In this document: piece after piece, positions 55,916 through 64,000 of the stretch
How the letters are laid out: each line of letters opens with the position of its first letter
How positions within the stretch are numbered: position 1 is the stretch's first letter
Assembly: GCA_029880285.1 (NCBI GenBank)
Contig: JAOUOS010000003.1
Span: 96,632 to 160,631, forward strand
DNA length: 64,000 nt
Direction of reading: 5' to 3'
Origin: Spirochaetia bacterium
Lineage (GTDB): Bacteria; Spirochaetota; Leptospiria; Turneriellales; JAOUOS01
Made by a program: the position numbers and the translations under genes
The notes under the pieces: generated by a model
Told to the model about the DNA's origin: nothing
Seen by the model: the letters and a program-made list of their open reading frames with translations, nothing else
Databases searched by the model: none

Positions 55916-57031
55916 TTGAATTTATATAAAATTATCCGTCCTTTTTTGTTCGCGCTTAAGCCAGAGAGGGCTCATGATGCCGGTGTATTTTTGTTGAAAA
56001 CAACTCAAAAGATATTACCAAAGGCAAAAAAAAATATTTCTTTTTTAGCGCAAAAAATATTTAATAAAGAAATATTACATCCGGTATGTATGGCAGCCGG
56101 ATTTGATAAAACAGGTGAAGTATTCACTGGTTTAATAAAACTGGGGTTTTCTTTTGTAGAAATAGGTACATTTACCCCTAAGTTTCAAGCGGGAAATGAC
56201 AAGCCCAGAATATTTCGTCTTCCCAAAGAAAAAGCGGTTATAAATAGAATGGGATTTAATAATCCGGGTATTTTAACGGGTCTTCAAAACGCGCAAAAGC
56301 TTATAAAAAATTCTAATAATAAACTAAATATCGCCATAAGCATAGGAAAGCAAAAAGAGACACCTTTACATAAAGCATTTGATGATTACAGGACTCAGCT
56401 TATTGAAATTAAAAATAATAAAGATATTGTTCAAAATTGTCTATACGCAGCTGTAAATATTTCATCACCAAATACCCCGGGATTAAGAGATTTACAAAAT
56501 AGTAAATATCTATCTGAGCTTATTTATTTATGTAAAGAAGTAACTGATTTACCCATCGTCATAAAATTCGCGCCAGATTTTGAAAACATGAAAGATTTTC
56601 AAAATTTAGTAAAATCTGTTTTAAAGTCTAAAGCTTCAGGTATTATTGTAACCAATACATCAACGAAATTGATTAATGAACCTTATGTGCCTGAATATAT
56701 TAAAAAGAAAGGGGGGGGGCTGTCGGGGCTGCCTTTAACAGAAATATCTGAAAAATATCTGCAAGAAACTATTAATATTGTACAGCAGCAAATTCCCGTA
56801 ATATCCAGCGGCGGCATAATGAAACCTGTGGATATATGGTTTAGACTTTGTATGGGAGCTTCATTAACGCAATTATACACTGGATTTATTTATAATGGTC
56901 CTTATTTAATAAAAGATTCGTTAAAATATTTAGAAAAAAAATTTAATGAGTACAATATAAAAAGTTTTGAAGATTTTCAAAAAGAAAGAAACTATATTTG
57001 TAAAATTGAAAAAATAAACAGTAAAACATAA
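55916..57031 (+). CDS. pyrD: dihydroorotate dehydrogenase, quinone type (class 2)
   Basis: A 371-residue membrane-associated enzyme of pyrimidine synthesis that passes electrons to quinone. The N-terminal RPFLFALKPERAHD helix is the class 2 membrane-binding region. The core has AAGFDKTGE, the catalytic Ser loop NISSPNTPGLR, VIKFAPD and FMN phosphate-binding ISSGGI. The start is TTG at 55916, two bases after the PBP stop, with no ATG at a suitable position, so the two genes are likely coupled. Confidence 0.95.
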   Translation: MNLYKIIRPFLFALKPERAHDAGVFLLKTTQKILPKAKKNISFLAQKIFNKEILHPVCMAAGFDKTGEVFTGLIKLGFSFVEIGTFTPKFQAGNDKPRIFRLPKEKAVINRMGFNNPGILTGLQNAQKLIKNSNNKLNIAISIGKQKETPLHKAFDDYRTQLIEIKNNKDIVQNCLYAAVNISSPNTPGLRDLQNSKYLSELIYLCKEVTDLPIVIKFAPDFENMKDFQNLVKSVLKSKASGIIVTNTSTKLINEPYVPEYIKKKGGGLSGLPLTEISEKYLQETINIVQQQIPVISSGGIMKPVDIWFRLCMGASLTQLYTGFIYNGPYLIKDSLKYLEKKFNEYNIKSFEDFQKERNYICKIEKINSKT

Positions 57032-57112
57032 AAAAGCCGATATTTAATAAAAGCGTATAGAAAAACTGCAAAAATAATAAGCAGTGTATGAATTAATCAA
57101 TAATAAGACCTG

Positions 57113-57192
57113 ACAGGATGAACATGATTTACAGGATAGATGAATGAATCGAAGCCAAAATTAATCATGTCTAATCTTGTAAATCCTGTCTA
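57113..57192. repeat. inverted GACAGGAT/ATCCTGTC repeat phrases
   Basis: GACAGGATGAACATGATTT with ACAGGAT (57113-57138) and the related inverse ATCATGTCTAATCTTG with AAATCCTGTC (57165-57192) can fold together imperfectly. A related phrase (AACAGGATTTTCAGGATT) occurs at 47661-47678. It belongs to a degenerate dispersed repeat, not coding. Confidence 0.6.
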
Positions 57193-57246
57193 AAATTCTT
57201 ATAAATTAATAAGCGCTTTAATAACACTATGGGGATACTGAAAATT

Positions 57247-57912
57247 ATGAAATCTATTTTTAAGTATAAACTAAATTTAATAATTATCGCGTTATTATTT
57301 ATTAACAGCATAAACGCAGAAGAAAATGAAAATAAGTATTATCCCCAACTTGAAGATGTAAATCCTCAGGCTGCTGATGTATTATCCTTTCCTCATTTTA
57401 GTATGGATTATAAATATAAAATAAATACGCCTGAAAAAAAATATGAAATATTCAGCGAAAAAAAAATTATAGATTGGGCAAGAGCGCAGGGTTTCATGAT
57501 TACCCGTGACCATAATTTAAATGGTTTAAATTATAAAAGGGGAGCCGTTTTCTTTCCGCCGGGTTTAAGTTTTAATCTTTATGTTCCTAAAAATGATTTT
57601 GACGACATAGTTCCTTTCGGATGGACCCTTGTTATAGATATGGGTTTTTTAAAATCTATGGATAAAATTGAAACCTTATCAAGCGATTTTTTATATTATC
57701 AAAATATTTTAAGGTATGATATCTATATTGATAATATTCACTATAAAACAATTGAAATAGGCTATGGAAAAACACAGCCTTCTTTAATTCAAATCTCTAT
57801 ACCTTTCATTAGAGATAAGGAAGGTAAAATTTTAGTTGATATTAAAATACCAAATACACACAATAGTTTTGGTGTTTTATATGACGCGATATTGATAAAA
57901 GAAAAAATATAA
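57247..57912 (+). CDS. secreted hypothetical protein
   Basis: A protein of about 221 residues with a clear signal peptide (MKSIFKYKLNLIIIALLF..., cleaved after INA). The mature part is beta-rich with conserved-looking stretches such as KRGAVFFPPGLSFNLYVPKND and a carbohydrate-binding-like WTLVIDMGFLKS...YYQNILRYDIYID pattern. I do not recognise the family. The frame also opens at 57229, but the ATG at 57247 follows a GGGGA and directly starts the signal peptide. It is convergent with rpmF, seven bases apart. Confidence 0.65.
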   Translation: MKSIFKYKLNLIIIALLFINSINAEENENKYYPQLEDVNPQAADVLSFPHFSMDYKYKINTPEKKYEIFSEKKIIDWARAQGFMITRDHNLNGLNYKRGAVFFPPGLSFNLYVPKNDFDDIVPFGWTLVIDMGFLKSMDKIETLSSDFLYYQNILRYDIYIDNIHYKTIEIGYGKTQPSLIQISIPFIRDKEGKILVDIKIPNTHNSFGVLYDAILIKEKI

Positions 57913-57919
57913 ATAAAAA

Positions 57920-58135
57920 TTATTTTTTAGATTCAGCTGCTTCTTCTTTAACTTTTTTAACACGCGGTATAATTACCTGCTTGCCATTGTAAAATCCGCA
58001 CGAAGAACATACTCTGTGTGAGTATCCATAAGTGCCGCAATTTGAGCATGGTCTTAAATTAGGTTTGCCTATAGCATGATGCGCTCTTCGGTTGCCTCTG
58101 CGATGAGATGATTGTTTTCTTTTAGGTACTGCCAT
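57920..58135 (-). CDS. rpmF: 50S ribosomal protein L32
   Basis: A 71-residue ribosomal protein: MAVPKRKQSSHRRGNRRAHH start, then two CxxC pairs (CSNC, CSSC) forming the zinc-binding form of L32, and a Lys-rich tail. The usual neighbours (yceD/DUF177 upstream, plsX downstream) are absent: the upstream side is a divergent intergenic region and the downstream side the secreted hypothetical. Confidence 0.97.
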   Translation of the reverse strand: MAVPKRKQSSHRRGNRRAHHAIGKPNLRPCSNCGTYGYSHRVCSSCGFYNGKQVIIPRVKKVKEEAAESKK

Positions 58136-58270
58136 ACATCCAGACTTTACTTGAAAAACAGCCTGTCAATTTTTTTCTTGTAAAAATGAAAGCGTGAAGT
58201 AATATGTCTGTAAATAGCATAAAATATTGTTGTAGTTTTCTAAAAAGAAAGAAAATTAGACAGAATTTAC

Positions 58271-59119
58271 ATGATTTTGATGAGAAGAAAAATTAAAATA
58301 ATCATTTCGTTTTTATTGTTTTTAAATGTTGCTGGCGAACTTGCGGCGAAAAAACGTGATCGCGGTGACATGGTTAAGAAAGAGCCTGATACGGAATATC
58401 TCGATGAAAAAGATAAAATAAGGCTAAAAATAAGAAAAGTAAGCCAATCTTTAATAGGCAATAACAGACGAACAATTAAACTAAACGGTAAAACATATCC
58501 AAACGACTGCTCAGGTATGGTAAGAGCCGTATTTGACAGCATTGGTGTAAATGTATACAAAAAAGCAGATACCGCTCCAAGAGGAGCAAACGGTGTTAGA
58601 ATTATTCATCATTCTTTTAAAGATAGAACATGGGATGACGCGAAAAAGAGAATGCCCCGCACAGGTGATTTAATTATTTTTAATAATACGTACGATATGA
58701 ACAAAAACAAGAAGTGGGACGACAAATATACTCACGTATCGGTAGTAACCGGTGTTGAAAAAAATGGTACCATCGCTTTTATTCACCATGTAAGTCAGGG
58801 AATACAGCGTTATCGAATGAATCTTTTTAAGAATACAGTGTACAAAGAAGGTGATGTTAAATACAATGATTTTATACGCAGACGACCTAAGTCAGATAAA
58901 AACAAAGAAAAGTATTTATCAAGTAGCGCTTTTTATACATTTATTGATGTTCTTGGCGGTGAAAAAGTAAGTTATACAGATACCGAAGTTTATGATAAAG
59001 ACGAAAATAATTCAGAAAATAAAAAAATAAATCTGCAAATTAAAGAAGATATTCAAAAATTATTAGTTAAATATGGCATATCTGAAGACGATTTGGTTGA
59101 ATATCTGCAAAGTCAATAA
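58271..59119 (+). CDS. NlpC/P60-like secreted peptidase
   Basis: A 282-residue protein with a signal peptide (cleaved near LAAKK). The NlpC/P60 catalytic triad can be placed: Cys80 in NDCSGMVRAVFD, His155 in YTHVSVVTGV and His172 in AFIHHVSQG. The preceding GKTYPNDCSG and GDLIIFNNT segments fit the fold. It would cleave peptidoglycan stem peptides. The C-terminal 70 residues are acidic and helical. The start may alternatively be the Met at 58280. It is probably a single gene. Confidence 0.85.
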   Translation: MILMRRKIKIIISFLLFLNVAGELAAKKRDRGDMVKKEPDTEYLDEKDKIRLKIRKVSQSLIGNNRRTIKLNGKTYPNDCSGMVRAVFDSIGVNVYKKADTAPRGANGVRIIHHSFKDRTWDDAKKRMPRTGDLIIFNNTYDMNKNKKWDDKYTHVSVVTGVEKNGTIAFIHHVSQGIQRYRMNLFKNTVYKEGDVKYNDFIRRRPKSDKNKEKYLSSSAFYTFIDVLGGEKVSYTDTEVYDKDENNSENKKINLQIKEDIQKLLVKYGISEDDLVEYLQSQ

Positions 59120-59283
59120 TAAATAACGTAAAAACGTTGCAAAAACCCCTTTCTATACGTATAATATATAAGAAGTTTAAGCTAAAAAAACCGATATTTT
59201 AATTAGGTTTTAAAATAATAAATATTTATTTGACTTTATGATTTTATTGTTAAAAACAGTATCAAATATAAGAGAAAAATGAA

Positions 59284-62200
59284 ATGCATGATTTTATTCA
59301 TAAGAAAATAGTAAAGATATTAAAACTGTCGTATATTATAATTATTTTATTTTTTTTCTCATCGATTTCTTTATTTGCAAATAGCAGATTACCGGCAGAA
59401 AGCTATAACTGGCTGCATGTTACAGGCGGGGCGAGCAGTGGTGATATAGACGGGTTGACTGTCATTTTTTTTGAAGTTCCTGAAGCAGAAACGTCTACCA
59501 TATATTTTGGCATAAATGATCCGGGATGTGATAATGTTGCGCCAGACGATTGTACATCAAACGCCGATACGAATTATTATTTATTTGGGGGCAGCGGCGC
59601 ATTGAGCCACCCCGATTCGCGGCTTCGAGATTACAGCGGTCAGCAGGCAAAAGCGAAAACAGGCGGCAGCCTCTTAAGCAGCTTCACTTATGGGAATTCA
59701 ACAGCAGAAGGATGGGTATATTTTTCGGGTGTAAGCGCGTCACAGGGCGAAAAAATCGGTAATAAATATTATTTTAAAATAGTGATCGAAGCAGCTTCAG
59801 CATCATTGGGCAATAATGCTTATCAGGTTGATATTTCATACCAAAATACGGGAACTCCTGTGGGAGTTGCCGATGTAAAAACCTTTTCCTATTCATGGAC
59901 AATTGACTTGCGCGATGATGGTAATTTATGGAACTTATATCCTTTTGTGCCAGAAGGCGCTGCCGGAAGTCTAATCGTTCACAATTATGATATGGATAAC
60001 AATGATTCAGGTAATCAATATGGTATATCACCGGTGTATAATAATAAAGGCGCAATTACAGTTTCTGGAAATGGTGAAGCACAAAATGGTATTACAATAG
60101 GTACTGAAACCAACGGAACATGGAAGCTTGTATTAACAGGTGACAATGACGGCGGCGGTGAAAACACGGCTGAATTCTGGTTTACCAATTCTGTTACCTC
60201 AGAGCTTTATCGTATTTATTCAAGTAGCTATAATCCGTCAACTGCTGATCATGTTGCCTTATCGTATAACGATGGTATGGTCATAAATAACGGAACAGAT
60301 ACCGAAACGGTTGTACTGCAAATAGTAGACAGTTCATTAAATCCTTTGCCGTATTCAAAAAATATTTATGTATATTTAACAGAAACCATTTCAAATTCAA
60401 CGGCCGTTATTACAGAAAGTAATAACGGAGTTGTAAATAGTCAAAGTACAGTTGTCACGACTGATTCTTCAGGTATGGGTTACATTAAAGTAAAAGATAC
60501 TGAAATAGAAACTATAACCGTAAATTTACTTACCGATGGAACCAATGGTTCCAATGATTTTGGAGCGGGAGCCGATGATGTAAAAACAATTAGCTCTGTA
60601 AGTAATATACCACCTAAACTATCTTCTGTTTCTAACAAAACATTTACAAAAGGCGCAGGCAGCACCTTGGGACCAGATATAAAAATTACGAATTCGCCAA
60701 TTTCTACATTATTAACAGCCACAAATGATATTTATATTAAAATACCGCCTGAATTAAGCGCTGTTTTTGATACTTCAGTTATAAACCCAACATATACAAT
60801 TGCAAATGGTACAGGTGCCATTAGTGCCGCTGCGGTAACTTATCTTGACAGTAATAAAACAGTAAAAATTGATATAACCACCAGCCTTTCTGTAAATGCC
60901 GAATTAAACATAAGCGGATTAAAGTATATGTCGTTTAATACTGAATCAAATGGCAAAATGACGTTATGTTATGATGGTACAGGAATAGATTTTACGGTAA
61001 TTGACGATAAAGTATACAGTGTTTTAGATTTAACGCCTCCTACTATAACCTTGCGTGAAACAGTCGATCTTGATAAAGACGGATATATTGACGCTATTCA
61101 TTTGACATTCAGCAAAAATGTTAAAGATTCATCAGTTACAGCGGCAAATTTTTCTATAAACGCCGGTGCCGTAGCGGGGCTGGCTTTCAGCTCAACAACA
61201 AACGGCGATACCGCTAATGATAACGATATCTATATTACTTTTACAGAAGATGTATCGTTAAAAACAGACGCGTCACCTACCATAAAATATACGGCCGGGA
61301 CCTTAACCGATCTCGCCGGTAATGCTATGGTAACAGAAGCTGTGGCAACTACCTCAACTGATAAAGCGCCTCCCGCTTTTACGGCTTTGGCTCCCGCAAC
61401 GGGTAGCAGCGTGAATACGGCAAATGTCAGCTATACTTTATCAGAAAATATTTCATCAGGCACAGTAACGTATACATGGGTAAGCGGTACAGCCGATACA
61501 AATCATACAGTTACGCTTACAGGAGCAGAACTCTCTGCGGGCGCTTTTTCAGGCGCTCTTAGCGCGCCGCCAACATTACTTGAGGGCGCCGTTTATAATA
61601 TAAGTTTTGTGGGTACAGACGCTTTAGCAAATGCCGGTACAGCGGTCAGCGTTTCAAACATAACTTATGATTTAACAACACAAACACCTACATTAACATC
61701 GCCTGCTTCAAGTAGTACCGTTTTAGGTTCTTTAAATGTAAATTTTACTTTGCCAGAAAACGGGTTTGATAATTCACTAAAGCTAACAATAACACAAACA
61801 GGGGGTACGGCTGATGCCGGCTCTCCTCATGTTTTAACAATGGTCAGCGAAACCAGCGGGAATCATTCATTGACTTTAGATGGTGCAAATCTTGGCGCAA
61901 ATTCGTCTATCGTAACATACATCGGAACTTCTTTGGTTAGCGGGGCGGTCTATTCATTTAAACTTGAATATCAGGATTTTGTGGGTAACACAGTGAGTTC
62001 GGTTACAAATACAAATATTTTATTTGATGTAGATACCACACAGCCACAGCTTGTAAGCGTTAGTTTAACTGATGCCGGCAATTCAGGCGCGGGCACAGGC
62101 GATACCATTGTTTTTGTTTTTAATGAGGCAATTGATGCCGCCTCTATTACAAGTTCATTAGCGGGTTCTATCACAAATAACTCTTTTGCAAGCGGCAGCG

Positions 62201-64000
62201 GTAATTTAACAGGTACGGTACTTGATGATTTAATAGCTGAACTGGGTTCTTTCGCGACGGCAACTACTGCGACTGCCAATTTAAGTACTCTGGCAATGAG
62301 TGCAGATGGTACCACTTTAACTTTAACTCTTGGCGGTACTGTTACAAACGGTACTTTTCCCGGAGGCGTTTTTACGCCGGCAGCTGCCGCATATACCGAT
62401 TTATCTGGTAATGATATTAATGCCGTGGTTACGCAAACAACAACCGGTAAATGGGATACATCCACCGACGCGCCCGCATTAACCTCGCCCGTAGCCAGCT
62501 CAAATGTTGGCCGTTATGTAAATCTTAATTATACAATTCCTGAACCTGCAGCAGATACATCAGTAAAATTAACAATTACGGGAACCTTAGGTGATGCGAA
62601 TACTTATGTTTTAACAATGATAAATGAAACAAGTGGCAATTTCGTTTTAGATACGGCCAGTTTTTCATCCAATAATACGGCATATGTAGAATCGGTAACC
62701 GGCGGCGATACACTTGTTTTAGGGGCAACCTATAGTTTTAAAATAGAATATGACGATATATATATTAATGGTATAAATTTTGATGAAAATACTAATATTT
62801 TTTATGACGGTACGGCTCCCGAGCTTGTAAGTGTTACCTTAACTGATGCCGGTAATTCAGGGGCAGGGGCTGGTGATACTATTGTTTTTGTTTTTAATGA
62901 GGCAATAGATCCTGCCTCTATTACAAGTTCTTTAGCAGGTTCTATAACAAATAACTCTTTTACCAACGGCAGCGGTAATTTAACAGGTACGGTACTGAAT
63001 GATTTAATTGTAGAACTGGGTTCTTTCGCGACGGCAACTACAACAACAGCTAATCTCAGTACACTTGAAATGAGCGCCGATGGAAAAACATTTACTTTAA
63101 CGCTTGGCGGAACCATAGCAAATGGAACTCCTCCGGGGGGAGTTTTTACACCAGCGGCGTCATATACCGATCTCGCGGGCAATGCTATAAATACATCCGT
63201 AACGCAAACGACAGCAGGCAAGTGGGATTCTTCAACAGAATTGCCTACGTTAAGTTCACCTTTATCATCAAGTTCTGTTCCACAGTTAATAAACGTTAGT
63301 TATTCGCTTCCTGAGGCTGCGTCAGATACAACTGTTAAGATAATTATTACAAATGAGGCTGTTCCAGCTACATATTATACAATAACCATGCCAAATGAAA
63401 CGGCTGGTGTTACTTCTGTTACTTTAGATGGTTCCAATCTTTCGGGAAGTACAGGAATAGAATCGGTTGCCGGAACCGGAGGCAACGCGTTAGTTGATGG
63501 GGTTCTTTATACCTTTAGAATTGAATACCAGGATGCATATAATAACGCTGCGGCTTTTACGCAAAATACCGGCATTAAATATGATATTACAGCACCCACT
63601 TTAACGACTGTAAGTATTTCATCAAATAATACAAATACATTATATGCGAACACAGGTCATACTATAACATTAAACATAACCGCTATTGAATCTTTAAGTG
63701 TGGCTCCTACTGTTACTATTGCCGGTCAAACGGCAACCGTGGCGGGTTTAGGACCGTATACCGCTACTTATACGCTTTTAGGTTCCGAAACAGAAGGTAT
63801 TATACCTTTTACTATTGATTTTACAGATTTAGCCGGCAATAACGGCATACAGGTAACAACTGTAACTGATAGTACAAGTGTCACATTTGATAAAACCGCG
63901 CCCTTGGCGGCTACAGGCATTGTCTGGTCAGAGACTTCACCTTTTAACGGTTTAACGGTGACTTCTAGCTGGACAGTCTCAGCCTCTGTTGATTTAGCTT
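59284..64000 (+). CDS. giant secreted repeat protein (Ig-like modules), 3' end outside window
   Basis: One frame without a stop from ATG 59284 to the window edge (1,572 codons), absent from closed-frame lists only because its stop lies outside. It starts MHDFIHKKIVKILKL followed by a hydrophobic stretch and LFANSRLPAE: a signal peptide. Then come a Gly/Ser/Asn-rich region with few Cys, a DLDKDGYIDAIHLTF calcium-binding-like unit near residue 595, and repeated Ig-like beta modules of about 120-130 residues with LTDLAGNAM or YTDLSGNDI ends. Tandem 258-residue pairs are listed separately. It is an adhesin or surface fibre candidate. GC looks higher than in the neighbours. Confidence 0.85.
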   Translation, partial: MHDFIHKKIVKILKLSYIIIILFFFSSISLFANSRLPAESYNWLHVTGGASSGDIDGLTVIFFEVPEAETSTIYFGINDPGCDNVAPDDCTSNADTNYYLFGGSGALSHPDSRLRDYSGQQAKAKTGGSLLSSFTYGNSTAEGWVYFSGVSASQGEKIGNKYYFKIVIEAASASLGNNAYQVDISYQNTGTPVGVADVKTFSYSWTIDLRDDGNLWNLYPFVPEGAAGSLIVHNYDMDNNDSGNQYGISPVYNNKGAITVSGNGEAQNGITIGTETNGTWKLVLTGDNDGGGENTAEFWFTNSVTSELYRIYSSSYNPSTADHVALSYNDGMVINNGTDTETVVLQIVDSSLNPLPYSKNIYVYLTETISNSTAVITESNNGVVNSQSTVVTTDSSGMGYIKVKDTEIETITVNLLTDGTNGSNDFGAGADDVKTISSVSNIPPKLSSVSNKTFTKGAGSTLGPDIKITNSPISTLLTATNDIYIKIPPELSAVFDTSVINPTYTIANGTGAISAAAVTYLDSNKTVKIDITTSLSVNAELNISGLKYMSFNTESNGKMTLCYDGTGIDFTVIDDKVYSVLDLTPPTITLRETVDLDKDGYIDAIHLTFSKNVKDSSVTAANFSINAGAVAGLAFSSTTNGDTANDNDIYITFTEDVSLKTDASPTIKYTAGTLTDLAGNAMVTEAVATTSTDKAPPAFTALAPATGSSVNTANVSYTLSENISSGTVTYTWVSGTADTNHTVTLTGAELSAGAFSGALSAPPTLLEGAVYNISFVGTDALANAGTAVSVSNITYDLTTQTPTLTSPASSSTVLGSLNVNFTLPENGFDNSLKLTITQTGGTADAGSPHVLTMVSETSGNHSLTLDGANLGANSSIVTYIGTSLVSGAVYSFKLEYQDFVGNTVSSVTNTNILFDVDTTQPQLVSVSLTDAGNSGAGTGDTIVFVFNEAIDAASITSSLAGSITNNSFASGSGNLTGTVLDDLIAELGSFATATTATANLSTLAMSADGTTLTLTLGGTVTNGTFPGGVFTPAAAAYTDLSGNDINAVVTQTTTGKWDTSTDAPALTSPVASSNVGRYVNLNYTIPEPAADTSVKLTITGTLGDANTYVLTMINETSGNFVLDTASFSSNNTAYVESVTGGDTLVLGATYSFKIEYDDIYINGINFDENTNIFYDGTAPELVSVTLTDAGNSGAGAGDTIVFVFNEAIDPASITSSLAGSITNNSFTNGSGNLTGTVLNDLIVELGSFATATTTTANLSTLEMSADGKTFTLTLGGTIANGTPPGGVFTPAASYTDLAGNAINTSVTQTTAGKWDSSTELPTLSSPLSSSSVPQLINVSYSLPEAASDTTVKIIITNEAVPATYYTITMPNETAGVTSVTLDGSNLSGSTGIESVAGTGGNALVDGVLYTFRIEYQDAYNNAAAFTQNTGIKYDITAPTLTTVSISSNNTNTLYANTGHTITLNITAIESLSVAPTVTIAGQTATVAGLGPYTATYTLLGSETEGIIPFTIDFTDLAGNNGIQVTTVTDSTSVTFDKTAPLAATGIVWSETSPFNGLTVTSSWTVSASVDLA
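62047..62820 (+). repeat. 258-residue tandem module pair, unit 1 in surface protein
   Basis: Begins at QLVSVSLTDAGNSG and runs through AYTDLSGND and SPVASSNVG to the next unit. It matches unit 2 closely in the first 400 bases and more weakly afterwards. The in-frame period is about 774 bases. Confidence 0.85.
62821..63594 (+). repeat. 258-residue tandem module pair, unit 2 in surface protein
   Basis: Begins at ELVSVTLTDAGNSG and mirrors unit 1 (IVFVFNEAID, SITSSLAGSITNNSF). A third, diverged start follows at 63595 (PTLTTVSISSNN) and half a unit precedes unit 1 at 61690. Confidence 0.85.

Noticed and set aside
61971..63221. Two long minus-strand open frames (61971-62465 and 62802-63221) with similar Ala/Val/Pro-rich products
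   Set aside because: They are the antisense of the repeated modules of the surface protein and resemble each other only because the plus-strand units are repeats. No ribosome site or signal sequence.

Overview
The window is a 64 kb stretch of an AT-rich bacterial chromosome (roughly 30% GC by eye, not computed). No rRNA, tRNA or CRISPR array was seen. The organism is diderm: there is a giant SprA-like outer-membrane protein, a LolA-like domain, lipoproteins and periplasmic multiheme cytochromes. It respires with c-type cytochromes and carries a complete A/V-type ATPase. Two 7TMR-DISM-type histidine kinases and a PilZ protein resembling the Leptospira DUF1577 family hint at Spirochaetota, but the full archaeal-type ATPase gene set (C, F and H present) and the SprA-like protein are unlike the well-known spirochaetes, so the phylum is left open.

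Layout. 1-4.4 kb: a DUF4403-like gene cut by the window edge, a decayed kinase fragment, and an intact sensor kinase. 4.5-15.2 kb (minus strand): an A/V-ATPase operon in the order K-E-[Ca2+ P-type ATPase]-H-I-C-F-A-B-D. The proteolipid has a Na+-type ligand signature. 15.5-27 kb: a respiratory island with six c-type cytochrome genes (33 haem motifs counted by eye), a four-cluster ferredoxin, two tandem NrfD membrane proteins, a NapC/NirT-like hexahaem protein (ImcH-like) and a 14-haem protein fused to a cytochrome b domain (CbcL-like layout). An ankyrin lipoprotein gene follows the last. 27-29.6 kb: ribBA and a PilZ protein. 29.6-33.3 kb (minus): a YggU-like protein, a hybrid histidine kinase and SSB. 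33.5-40.5 kb: enolase, an FtsB/DivIC-like protein, HEAT-like and TPR/propeller proteins, a zinc-ribbon/LolA fusion, an acidic coiled-coil protein and ZapA. 40.5-46.8 kb (minus): the SprA-like protein and a STAS protein.

46.9-53.1 kb is an accessory patch. It holds four tandem paralogues of an unrecognised secreted family, an apparently truncated M15-like peptidase, two copies of a 501-bp REP-associated transposase unit bounded by inverted palindromes, a solo palindrome and a perfect 40-bp palindrome. 53.3-59.1 kb returns to housekeeping and envelope genes: class A PBP, PyrD, a secreted hypothetical, L32 and an NlpC/P60 protein. From 59.28 kb to the right edge runs one uninterrupted frame encoding a giant secreted repeat protein (over 1,570 residues, end not seen).

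The best candidates for something new are the cytochrome island, which looks like a quinol-oxidising module feeding periplasmic multihaem carriers; the SprA-like translocon homologue; the zinc-ribbon/LolA fusion; and the secreted paralogue/palindrome/transposase patch.
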